Notes under the pieces: model-generated
Databases searched by the model: none
What the model was told of the DNA's origin: nothing
What the model saw: the letters and a program-made list of their open reading frames with translations, nothing else
Part shown: in pieces, positions 8,919 through 16,618 of the stretch
Position numbering within the stretch: position 1 is the first letter of the stretch
How the letters are laid out: each line of letters opens with the position of its first letter
Translations under genes and position numbers: made by a program
Assembly: GCA_964431965.1 (NCBI GenBank)
Contig: CAYSLU010000004.1
Coordinates: forward strand, 25,465 to 89,464
Direction: 5' to 3'
Length of the DNA: 64,000 bases
DNA from: CAYSLU01 sp964431965
GTDB taxonomy: Bacteria > Verrucomicrobiota > Kiritimatiellia > CAIKKV01 > CAYSLU01

Positions 8919-9527
8919 ATGGATCTCATGAGCGCGTGGTGGGGCGGACTGCAGCCGGCAAACCAGTTCTTCTACGGGGCGGCGGCGTTCTTCAGCGTCC
9001 TGTTCCTATGGCAGCTTGTGTCCGCGATCCTGGGCCTCGGCAGCTCGCATCTGGACGTCGATACGAACCCCGATCCGGGCTGGGACCACGCATCGCCGGC
9101 CGATGCCCACGACACGGTCATGGCCTTCCAGCTCGTGAGCGTGCGCTCGATCCTGGCGTTTTGCACGCTGTTCACGTGGGCGGCCGCGCTATACCTCGAC
9201 CACAGCGTGCCGCTCGGCCGGGCGCTGCTCTACGCGCTGGCCTGGGGCGCGGCGGCCATGGTCCTCGTGTCGTGGCTGCTCCATTTCATGCGCCGGATGA
9301 CGGAGAGCGGCACCATGCAGATCCGGACGGCCGTTGGCGCAAGCGGCACCGTGCACCTCGACATACCGGCCGGCGGCCTGGGCGAGATCCGCTGCCTGTG
9401 CAGCGGGGTGATGACTCATTTTCGGGCGCGGACCGCCGACGGAACCGCGCTGAAGGCCGGTGCGGTCGTCACGGTCTCGCGGGTGCTGGGGCCGAACACC
9501 GTCGAGGTGCAGCCCGGTCCACGCTGA
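8919..9527 (+). CDS. NfeD/YqiJ-like membrane protein, partner of flotillin
   Basis: A 202-aa protein with three hydrophobic helices (about 16-38, 64-84 and 90-112) followed by a small soluble beta-rich C-terminal domain (GTVHLDIPAGGLGEIRCLCS ... GPNTVEVQP) of the OB-fold type seen in NfeD-family proteins. Two in-frame ATGs are possible; the second (8919) is preferred because GGAGGAGG at 8905-8912 abuts the first and sits six bases before the second. The flotillin gene begins 55 bp downstream, the usual NfeD-flotillin pairing, which points to organisation of membrane microdomains. Confidence 0.75.
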   Translation: MDLMSAWWGGLQPANQFFYGAAAFFSVLFLWQLVSAILGLGSSHLDVDTNPDPGWDHASPADAHDTVMAFQLVSVRSILAFCTLFTWAAALYLDHSVPLGRALLYALAWGAAAMVLVSWLLHFMRRMTESGTMQIRTAVGASGTVHLDIPAGGLGEIRCLCSGVMTHFRARTADGTALKAGAVVTVSRVLGPNTVEVQPGPR

Positions 9528-9582
9528 GCGGATCGACGTCGGGCGGGCGGGAGCACAGAGGAACGGAAGAGGGAGAACGCGG

Positions 9583-11136
9583 ATGAGTACACTCAGTGGG
9601 ATCGGAGTCTCTTTGGCGGCCATCGCCTCGCCTGTGGCTGACAGCGCACCGACGGCGGGCGGCGGCGGACCCACCGGGATCTTTCTCGGACTCCTGCTCG
9701 CGGTGCTCCTGCTGGTGATCCTGGTCACCTTCCTGAAGCGCTACCGGCGCTGCCCGTCCAACAAGATCCTGGTCATCTACGGCAAGACGAACAGCGGCGC
9801 CGCCCGCTGCATCCACGGCGGCGCGGCCTTCATCTGGCCCCTGTTCCAGGCATACGACTACCTCGACCTCGAGCCGTTCGTGGTGCCGATCGACCTCGCG
9901 AACGCGCTGTCCCAGGAGAACATCCGCGTCACCGTGCCCACCACCGTCACGGCCGCGATATCCAACCAGTCCGGGATCATGGAGAACGCCGCCGTCCGCC
10001 TGCTCGGCCAGAGCCGCGACCAGATCAAGGAGCAGGCCCAGGACATCATCATCGGCCAGATGCGCGCCGTCATCGCCACGATGAAGATCGAGGACATCAA
10101 CCGCGACCGCCAGGTGTTCATGTCCAAGGTGAACGAGGCGGTTGCCGTCGAGCTCGAGAAGATCGGCCTTACTGTCATCAACGTCAACATCCGCGACATC
10201 GACGACGAGTCGGGCTACATCAAGGCGATCGGCCGGAAGGCCGCGGCCGAGGCGGTGAACCAGGCGAACGTCGACGTGGCCGAGCAGGAGAAGACCGGCC
10301 AGATCGGCGTGGCCGCGCGGCAGCGCGATCAGCGCGTGGCGGTCGCGGCGGCGATGGCCGACGCCCAGATCGGAGAGGCCACGGCGGACCGGAACAAGCG
10401 CCAGCAGGTGGCGAAGCTCGACGCCGAGGCCGTGAACGCCGAGACCGGCGCGAACGCCCAGAAGGCCAGCTACCGCGCCAACCAGAAGGTGGCGGAAGAA
10501 GAGGCCCGCAACCGCGGCGACTCGGCCGCGAAGGAAGCGGACGGCGCCATCCGCGTCGCCCAGGAGAACGCGCAGAAGAAGGCGGAAGACGCGCGCGCCA
10601 TGCGCGAGCAGTCGCGCTACAACGCGGAGATCGTGGTCCGCGCCGACGCCGAGCGGAAGTGCGTGGTGATCTCGGCGGAAGCCCAGAAGGAGCAGGCGAT
10701 CCGGATCGCGCAGGGCCAGGCGGAGGCGACCGTCGCCAAGATGACGGCCGAGGCCAAGGGCGTGCAGGCGATCCTCGACGCCAAGGCGGAAGGCTACCGG
10801 CACCTGGTGCAGTCGGCCGGCGAGCCGCAGGCGGCCGCCACGCTGCTCATGATCGAGAAGCTGCTCGAGGTCGCCAACGTCCAGGCGAAGGCGATCCAGA
10901 ACCTCCCGATCGAGAAGATCGTGGTCTGGGACGGCGGCAACGGCGGCGGAATGACCGACCTCGGGAAGAAGATCATGGGCGCCCTGCCGCCGATGCACGA
11001 GCTCGCGCGCCAAGTCGGGCTGGACCTGCCGGCCTTCCTGGGCCGGATCGAGGCCACCGCGCCGGCGGCGCATCCGCCGGCCGCGTCCAAGGCCGACGCC
11101 CCCGCCGGCGCGGCGCCGGGCGCGGACAAGGCATAG
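9583..11136 (+). CDS. floA: Flotillin-like SPFH-domain protein
   Basis: A 517-aa protein with an N-terminal transmembrane helix (about 31-51), an SPFH domain (about 60-230), a long Ala/Glu/Gln-rich coiled coil (about 240-430, with runs such as AAEAVNQANVDVAEQEKTGQ) and a flotillin-type tail (LPIEKIVVWDGGN.GGG). Flotillins scaffold membrane microdomains. The start at 9583 has AGAGGGAG about eight bases upstream; the upstream in-frame leader is not protein-like. It lies behind the NfeD-like gene. The symbol is given by family; bacterial flotillins are variously named floA, floT or yqiK. Confidence 0.88.
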   Translation: MSTLSGIGVSLAAIASPVADSAPTAGGGGPTGIFLGLLLAVLLLVILVTFLKRYRRCPSNKILVIYGKTNSGAARCIHGGAAFIWPLFQAYDYLDLEPFVVPIDLANALSQENIRVTVPTTVTAAISNQSGIMENAAVRLLGQSRDQIKEQAQDIIIGQMRAVIATMKIEDINRDRQVFMSKVNEAVAVELEKIGLTVINVNIRDIDDESGYIKAIGRKAAAEAVNQANVDVAEQEKTGQIGVAARQRDQRVAVAAAMADAQIGEATADRNKRQQVAKLDAEAVNAETGANAQKASYRANQKVAEEEARNRGDSAAKEADGAIRVAQENAQKKAEDARAMREQSRYNAEIVVRADAERKCVVISAEAQKEQAIRIAQGQAEATVAKMTAEAKGVQAILDAKAEGYRHLVQSAGEPQAAATLLMIEKLLEVANVQAKAIQNLPIEKIVVWDGGNGGGMTDLGKKIMGALPPMHELARQVGLDLPAFLGRIEATAPAAHPPAASKADAPAGAAPGADKA

Positions 11137-11144
11137 GCAGACGA

Positions 11145-12350
11145 ATGAAGAGCGTGGCGTATCGGATCGGCGCGGCGGCATTCCTCGCGGCGGCGCTCGT
11201 GTGGACGGCGGGAGCGGCGGCGCCCTCGGGCATCGCCCCCGCCGCACAGACCTCGCTGTATCCCGCCGAGGACTCGCTGGGGCGGTGGGGGTTCATCAAC
11301 CGGCGCGGGGAATTCGCCATACCGCCGCAGTTCGACTTCGCGTGGAATTTCGTCGGCGACTACGCGGCCGTGGCGGCGGGCCGGAAGCTCGGCTTCGTCA
11401 ATCGCTCGGGCATGGTGGTGGTGGAGCCCCGGTACGACGAGGCGGAGGAGTTTTCCGACGGCCTGGCGCGCGTGATGACCGACGCCCGGATGACGATGGA
11501 GGGAAGTCCCGCCGGGCCCGCCGAGATGATCCGGTACACCTTCCAGTTCATCCGGCCGTCCGGGGAGCCGGGGTTCGCGCGGACGTTTGAGACGCTGGAT
11601 CGCCCGTCCGCCCTCACCCCGGAGCCGTTCGAACGGCTCAGCTCCTCGTTCTATCCGCGCCCGTTCTCCGAGGGCCTGAGCGCCTTTTCCGAGGGCGGCC
11701 GGGTCGGGTACATGAACACGAACGGGGTCACGGTCATTCCGCCGGCCTTTCTCGGCGGCGGCGATTTCCGCGAGGGCGTCGCCTGCGTATGGACCGAGAA
11801 GGGATGCGCGTTCATCGACCACGAAGGGACGGTCGCCGTCCGGCTGCCGCCGGACGTGACGCCGGGCCTGTATACGTTTCAGGAGGGGCTGGCGATCGTG
11901 CGCGTCGGCGGCCGATTCGGGTACGTCGGCCGCGACGGCCGCATGGCGATCCCCGCCCGCTACGCCGTGGCCTATCCGTTCTCCGAGGGGCGCGCGCTGG
12001 TGGGCTGGCACCGGCGGCCATGGAGCCCGATACGCCTGCTGCGGGGAGAGCGCGATACCGAGTGCACGTATGTGACGGCCGCCGGGATCGCCGCTTTTCC
12101 CGGCCGGTTCGGCCTGACCCGGCACGGCGAGTTCTCCGAAGGTCTGGCGGTGGCCCGGCGCCCGGGCGATGAGCGACTGGGCTATATCGACACCACCGGG
12201 CGGTTCGTCATCCCTCCGCAGTTCGCGCTCGCCTGGCCGTTCAGGGGCGGGCTCGCGCGGGTCGTGCGGATGGAGAAGCGGAGCGGCGGGGAGCAGGCGA
12301 TCGTGATGTACATCAATGCGCTCGGCGCCACCGCGTACCGGACGCGCTGA
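11145..12350 (+). CDS. Secreted WG-repeat protein
   Basis: A 401-aa protein with a signal peptide (MKSVAYRIGAAAFLAAALVW ..., cut near AGAAA). The mature part has WG repeats, each about 45-50 residues built on [WY]G[FY]I[ND].xG.xxIPP.FDxAxxFxxGLAxV, for example GRWGFINRRGEFAIPPQFDF, KLGFVNRSGMVVVEPRYDEA, RVGYMNTNGVTVIPPAFLGG and RLGYIDTTGRFVIPPQFALA. The fold is usually considered beta-propeller-like with unknown binding role. It starts 8 bp after the flotillin stop and is probably cotranscribed with it. Confidence 0.85.
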   Translation: MKSVAYRIGAAAFLAAALVWTAGAAAPSGIAPAAQTSLYPAEDSLGRWGFINRRGEFAIPPQFDFAWNFVGDYAAVAAGRKLGFVNRSGMVVVEPRYDEAEEFSDGLARVMTDARMTMEGSPAGPAEMIRYTFQFIRPSGEPGFARTFETLDRPSALTPEPFERLSSSFYPRPFSEGLSAFSEGGRVGYMNTNGVTVIPPAFLGGGDFREGVACVWTEKGCAFIDHEGTVAVRLPPDVTPGLYTFQEGLAIVRVGGRFGYVGRDGRMAIPARYAVAYPFSEGRALVGWHRRPWSPIRLLRGERDTECTYVTAAGIAAFPGRFGLTRHGEFSEGLAVARRPGDERLGYIDTTGRFVIPPQFALAWPFRGGLARVVRMEKRSGGEQAIVMYINALGATAYRTR

Positions 12351-12382
12351 GCAGGCCGCGCCCCGAGGGGAGCACCGCGCCC

Positions 12383-13252
12383 ATGACCGACGCAGCCGGG
12401 AGCATCTCGTGCGGCGTAGCCGGCTGGTCGTACCCCGACTGGAATGGATTCGTCTACCCCCCGGGACTCAAGGATCCGCTCCCCTACCTCGCCGGCTTCC
12501 TCGACCTGATCGAGATCAACAGCACGTTCTACCGTCCGCCGTCCGCGCGCACCGTTGCCTCGTGGGTCCGCCGCACGGAGGACCGGGCCGGCTTCTTCTT
12601 CACCGCCAAGCTCCACCAGGACGTGACGCACGGCGGACGGATCGAGGAGGCCACGGTCCGGGCGTTCCGCGAGGGCTTCGCGCCCATGACCGAGGCCGGC
12701 CGGCTCCGACACCTGCTCGCGCAGTTCAAGTACGACTTCGACGACCGGCCGGAGCACCGCGACCGCCTGAGCCGCATCCGCGAGCGCTTCGGCGGGCCGG
12801 CCAACCTGACGCTCGAGCTGCGCCACAACTCATGGCAGTCGCCGGAGGCGATGGAGTTCGTCCGCGGCCTCTCGGTGACGGTCGCCGCGCTCGACTATCC
12901 GACCGCCCGCAACTCGTTCAACCGGCGCGTCCCCGGCATCGGAGAGCATGCGTACCTCCGGCTCCACGGCCGAAACACCAAGGCGTGGTTCAGCCGCGAC
13001 GCCGGCCGAGACGCGGTCTACAACTACCTCTACTCGAAGCCGGAGGTGGCCGGCATCGCGGAGCGCGCATACGAGATCGCGCGGATCTCGAAGTCGCTCA
13101 CCGTCGTGGCGAACAACCACTACGAGGGCAAGGAGATGGTGAACGCGCTGCAGCTCAAGTCCACCTTCTCCGGCCGGCGGATTCCCGTTCCCGCCACGCT
13201 TCGCGCGCGCTATCCTGACTTGAGTGAGATCGCGGACGACACGAATGGCTGA
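12383..13252 (+). CDS. DUF72 (YecE-like) family protein
   Basis: A 289-aa TIM-barrel protein of the DUF72 family, whose biochemical role is not settled. Family hallmarks are the N-terminal CGVAGWSYPDWNGFVYPP, the EINSTFYRPP strand, FFFTAKLHQDVTH, then LTLELRHNSW, YLRLHGRN and the late VVANNHYEGKEMVNALQLK. Length is normal. GAGGGGAG precedes the ATG. It stands between the WG-repeat gene and two amidohydrolases on the same strand, without overlap. Confidence 0.88.
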   Translation: MTDAAGSISCGVAGWSYPDWNGFVYPPGLKDPLPYLAGFLDLIEINSTFYRPPSARTVASWVRRTEDRAGFFFTAKLHQDVTHGGRIEEATVRAFREGFAPMTEAGRLRHLLAQFKYDFDDRPEHRDRLSRIRERFGGPANLTLELRHNSWQSPEAMEFVRGLSVTVAALDYPTARNSFNRRVPGIGEHAYLRLHGRNTKAWFSRDAGRDAVYNYLYSKPEVAGIAERAYEIARISKSLTVVANNHYEGKEMVNALQLKSTFSGRRIPVPATLRARYPDLSEIADDTNG

Positions 13253-13267
13253 TGGGAGGACTGACGC

Positions 13268-14029
13268 ATGGACATCTGCGACTGCTTTTGCGGCGTCGGC
13301 TCGTGGGCGACGCGCGATCCCATCCTGCCGTATTCGGCGGACGACATCGTGCGGCAGCTCGACCGCTTCGGGATCGCCCGGGCGCTGGCCTACAGCAACC
13401 ACGTCAAGTTCGCCGGCGGCGCGGCGGACGGCAACGCCTCGCTGCTGAAGAGCACGCGCGGCCGCGACCGGCTGATCCCCGCGTTCTCCATCTCCCCCTA
13501 TCCCCACGACCGATCGCCGGGCCTGGACGAGTGCTTCGCCGTCATGCGGGACGCCGGCGCGCGCGGGCTGTGGCTGAACATCCCGTTCTCGCCCTACCGC
13601 CTGGTCCGCAGCCATGCCCGCTGGATGATCGGAGCGTGGCTCGACCGCTGCGTCAAGGCCCGCCTGCCGGTTCTGCTGCACATAGAGGACCAGCCCCCGG
13701 ACATCGTGGACACCCTCTGCCGGGAGCACCCGCACCTGCGCCTCATCGTCACGGGCACGATGTACACGGGCGACGGATTCCTCTATCCCCTGCTCCGCGC
13801 GCACCCGAACCTTCGCGTCTGCCTCGGGCACATGTACATCCCCGCAGGCAATCCGGAGCGGTTCCTCGCCCACTTCCCCGCCGACCGGATCCTCTTCGGC
13901 TCCGGCCTGCCGGAGTTCTCGCCAGGCGGGCTGATCGCGCACATCACGTACGCCGACATCCCGGACGCGGCCAAGGCGGCCATCCTGGGCGGCAACCTGC
14001 AGACCCTGATGAGCGAGGTGAAGCTGTGA
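13268..14029 (+). CDS. Amidohydrolase-family protein (paralogue 1)
   Basis: A 253-aa TIM-barrel hydrolase of the amidohydrolase_2 type (decarboxylase/lactonase-like). It has a C-terminal FGSGLPEFSPGG segment in place of the usual WGTDxP. The N-terminal metal motif expected as HxH reads DCFCG, so the metal site seems altered; other His occur at LLHIED and LGHMYI. GGGAGGA precedes the ATG. Its stop overlaps the next start (GTGA at 14026-14029), so the pair is translationally coupled and may act together on one substrate. Confidence 0.75.
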   Translation: MDICDCFCGVGSWATRDPILPYSADDIVRQLDRFGIARALAYSNHVKFAGGAADGNASLLKSTRGRDRLIPAFSISPYPHDRSPGLDECFAVMRDAGARGLWLNIPFSPYRLVRSHARWMIGAWLDRCVKARLPVLLHIEDQPPDIVDTLCREHPHLRLIVTGTMYTGDGFLYPLLRAHPNLRVCLGHMYIPAGNPERFLAHFPADRILFGSGLPEFSPGGLIAHITYADIPDAAKAAILGGNLQTLMSEVKL

Positions 14030-14796
14030 GCACACCCCTGGTCGAGTACGCCCGGTCCGGCCGACGCGTGGACGCCTTTCCGATCTTCGACGCCCACGCC
14101 CACGTCTACTCCGCCGCCGACCCCAGCGCGCCGTCGATCGCCGAGCGGCTGGTCCGCATGGACCGGCTCGGCATCGTCCGCTGCGCCGTGAGCTCGTCTG
14201 TCGCGATCGGCGCCGAGTTCGAGGAGGGCAATGACGACGTGGCAGAGGTGGTGCGCGTCCACCCCGACCGGTTCATCGGCTACTGCCACGTCAGCGCCAA
14301 CTACGCCGACGGCGCGCTGGCGGAACTGAAGCGGTGCTTCGGCACCGGTCTGTTCAAGGGGATCAAGGTCTATCAGACGGGCACGGCGTTCGACGACCCG
14401 CGTTTCGACGCCGTGTGGGAGTTCGCGGTGGCGCATCGCACGCCGGTGCTGGCGCACACGTGGGGCGGCGCGCTCACCGGCTTCGACACGGCCGCCGCAA
14501 AGCACCCGGAGATCGCGTTCCTCGCGGGCCACGCCGGCAGCGGGTTCGCCTACCAAGCGTACATTGACGCGGCCAAGCGGGTGCCGAACCTCTACCTCGA
14601 CCTGACCTACTCGCGCGAGCACACGAACATGATCGAGACCATGGTCCGCGCCGTCGGCGCCGACCGGGTCGTCTGGGGCACGGACGAGCCCCTCTTCTCG
14701 ATGGAGCACCAGCTCGGCAAAGTCCTCTTCGCCGACATCCCGGACGAGGACAAGCGGAAAATCCTGAGCACAAACGCCGCGAGGCTGTTTCGGTAG
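14026..14796 (+). CDS. Amidohydrolase-family protein (paralogue 2)
   Basis: A 256-aa metal-dependent hydrolase of the amidohydrolase_2 family. It has a proper N-terminal HxH (FDAHAHVYS), a strand-5/6 His (LAHTWGG, FLAGHAGSG) and the terminal metal Asp in WGTDEPLFS. It starts with GTG at 14026, overlapping the previous stop. Compared with its upstream partner this copy keeps the metal ligands, so it may be the active subunit and the other a specialised or regulatory copy. The substrate is unknown. Confidence 0.82.
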   Translation: MSTPLVEYARSGRRVDAFPIFDAHAHVYSAADPSAPSIAERLVRMDRLGIVRCAVSSSVAIGAEFEEGNDDVAEVVRVHPDRFIGYCHVSANYADGALAELKRCFGTGLFKGIKVYQTGTAFDDPRFDAVWEFAVAHRTPVLAHTWGGALTGFDTAAAKHPEIAFLAGHAGSGFAYQAYIDAAKRVPNLYLDLTYSREHTNMIETMVRAVGADRVVWGTDEPLFSMEHQLGKVLFADIPDEDKRKILSTNAARLFR

Positions 14797-15169
14797 GCGC
14801 GTGGAGGGACAGGCGACTACTCTGCGGTCCCTTCAGTTCGTGCCGCTCGGCGGCACCGCGAAGGGCTTGTGCCCGGACACGGTGGCTGTCCTGGCAGACG
14901 GATACGACCAGATGCAGGAGAGCGGATACTTCTCGAAGTCCTGAAGGGCGGCGGCGATCTCTTGGCGGTGGTCGGGCATTTGAGAAGCGGGAGGGTTGAT
15001 TTTCGATTGTTGACTGGCGGAGACAGTATCTTCTTTTCTACCCTCTTGAGAGGGTAATACCCTATCTCCTCAGACGGCGGGATGATAGGTAGTTCCGTAC
15101 GCAGTTCAATGGGTAGTACCTGATTCCACGCTCCGTATTACCCAATAAATTACCGATTAACATTACCGA
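14797..15169. other. 373-bp gene-poor stretch bordering the Fic island
   Basis: No convincing gene. GC content drops from about position 14990 onward. The stretch holds a short hairpin (15039-15056), several GGTARTNCC-like words near 15051-15120, and the iteron-like ATTACC repeats next to the Fic stop. A short frame on the plus strand (14842-14943, ending ESGYFSKS) might be a protein fragment, but I cannot identify it. Confidence 0.5.
15039..15056. repeat. Perfect 8-bp hairpin (TACCCTCT/AGAGGGTA)
   Basis: TACCCTCT at 15039-15046 pairs with AGAGGGTA at 15049-15056 around a two-base loop. It lies 114 bp downstream of the Fic stop. No T-run follows on either strand, so a classical intrinsic terminator is unlikely; it could be a protein-binding palindrome or an island-end structure. 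Confidence 0.5.
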
Positions 15170-15178
15170 TTACCCAAT
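15137..15178. repeat. Four iteron-like ATTACCSAWT repeats
   Basis: ATTACCCAAT occurs at 15137-15146 and 15169-15178, and ATTACCGATTA at 15149-15159 and 15162-15172. The four units share ATTACC[CG]A and are spaced 7-13 bp apart. The last two overlap the Fic stop codon. They stand out by low GC from the surrounding chromosome. Confidence 0.6.
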
Positions 15179-16213
15179 ACGCCGCCATTTCGCATGCTTA
15201 CCACGGCCAAGACACTTCACTCTGCTATCTAACCGCATATCCTTCAATATCTTGCGAATCATGTCCAGGCTGACTTCCGGACATCGTTTCTGAAGCTCGG
15301 TTACGTGAAACTCCCCCGCGAAGCTTGCGATCGCTTGGTGGACGACGGCGGTCTTGTCGCCCACAGGCAGAGACGTGTCTTCGTACCGCGACTCGAACTC
15401 TCGATACACTTCCTTCAGGGTGAACAGGAGGTAGTTGGCGTACGGCCAGATGCTGTGTTTGCCTTCGTGCCAACCTTGGGAACTCTGTTGGAGGGTTTCG
15501 TAGTACCGGGCCTTGCTCTGCTCGATGGTTCGCTCAAGGCTGATGTACCGGCCGGCCGTGAAGCCCTGATGGTAGAGCGAAAGCAGGAGAAGCAGTCGGG
15601 ATACGCGTCCGTTGCCGTCGCGGAATGGGTGGATGCATAGAAAATCGAGGTTCATGGCGGCCCAGACGATCAGCGCAGGCACTTCATGCTCCTTGATCAA
15701 CCGATCGAAGATCTCGCAGGTGTGCGCCACGGCCGCCGGGGTTTCCCTGGCCGTCATCGGTTTGAACCGCAGCGTGACATGGCCGTCCGGGTGTTTCTCG
15801 ATGATCTCGCCATCCTGCGCCTTGAGCTTGCCGCTGTCGTAGCCTTCCGGGTGACTCAACTCATGCAAACGAAGGACTGTCTCAACGGTCAGCGGCAGTC
15901 GTTCCGCTTCAGCATGGATCCATGCCAATGCAGACTGATACCCCCGAACTTCCTGTTCGTTCCGATCGCGAAGGATGCCCTTGCCGAAGACCACGGTGCC
16001 GACCCGCCGCCGATCAATCTCAACACCTTCGATCCGGTTGGACGCCACCGCGCTTTCGATGATGGCGTTCTCGCGCAAGCGGGCGAGTTTCTGCGGGGAC
16101 TGCTTCGTAAACAGCTCCTGCTTACCTCGGTACTCGGCCAGTTCGTTCAGGAGCCAGACCGTGGCCATTGGGATCTGGGGTGGTTGACGGAGAAGCAGTT
16201 CGAGGGTTCTCAC
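15170..16213 (-). CDS. Fic-family protein (predicted AMP-transferase)
   Basis: A 347-aa protein. The Fic core motif HPFRDGNGRVSR lies at about 195-206, complete with the catalytic His195 and the Asp/Asn/Gly nucleotide-phosphate loop. The N-terminal inhibitory helix motif SxxxxxxxEG is seen as SAVASNRIEG (about 54-63), so activity should be self-restrained by the Glu. A Fic N-terminal domain precedes it, and a winged-helix-like tail (about 290-347) follows. Codon use and GC are clearly lower than in neighbours, suggesting horizontal acquisition. It stands alone, without a visible antitoxin partner. Confidence 0.92.
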   Translation of the reverse strand: MRTLELLLRQPPQIPMATVWLLNELAEYRGKQELFTKQSPQKLARLRENAIIESAVASNRIEGVEIDRRRVGTVVFGKGILRDRNEQEVRGYQSALAWIHAEAERLPLTVETVLRLHELSHPEGYDSGKLKAQDGEIIEKHPDGHVTLRFKPMTARETPAAVAHTCEIFDRLIKEHEVPALIVWAAMNLDFLCIHPFRDGNGRVSRLLLLLSLYHQGFTAGRYISLERTIEQSKARYYETLQQSSQGWHEGKHSIWPYANYLLFTLKEVYREFESRYEDTSLPVGDKTAVVHQAIASFAGEFHVTELQKRCPEVSLDMIRKILKDMRLDSRVKCLGRGKHAKWRRIG

Positions 16214-16618
16214 GATGGGCGATTTTCGAGGTTCGATTGTTGCTTGCTCAGACGGGTGGTCTTGGCGGCGGAGGTGAAGATGGCGGTGAGTTCGTTGGCT
16301 TCAGTCAGCAATGGGGTCACGAGTTTCTCCGCGAGGAGGCCTCCATCGACTTGCCCTGTGCGGTCTCCTGATCGAACAACTGACAGAGCGCGTCGTAGGG
16401 CTCGGTCTTCCCGAGCGCGAGTTCGCGGAAGAGGCTCAGAATCGTCCTGGTCTGGGTGAAGGCGCGGCGGACCCGCCCGTCCGCGCCATGGGCCGCAGGG
16501 CTGCCACCCTGGCTCTGTGATCCCTTAGTCACACTGGGGGGCACTCTACTCCGCGGTCGTGGTTCAGTCCAGTCCGTGGCGGGACAGGCGTTGAACCGAC
16601 GCCCGCCCCCGCCGCCGG
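16214..16618 (-). pseudogene. Fragment upstream of fic, possibly a decayed four-helix-bundle protein
   Basis: No intact gene. On the minus strand a frame ending with TGA at 16216-16218 reads EANELTAIFTSAAKTTRLSK, a tail I associate with small four-helix-bundle proteins of the 23S rRNA intervening-sequence type. Another minus frame just upstream (about 16330-16480) reads RAFTQTRTILSLFRELALGK. The two are in different frames, which suggests a frameshifted remnant. The family link is tentative. Confidence 0.3.

Noticed and set aside
15039..15056. fic transcript terminator
   Set aside because: The hairpin is perfect but has no T-run on the minus strand, so I list it as a repeat rather than a terminator.
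14869..15057. 62-aa plus-strand ORF between the amidohydrolase and fic
   Set aside because: No ribosome binding site, no homology I can name, and the end overlaps a low-complexity AT-rich region.
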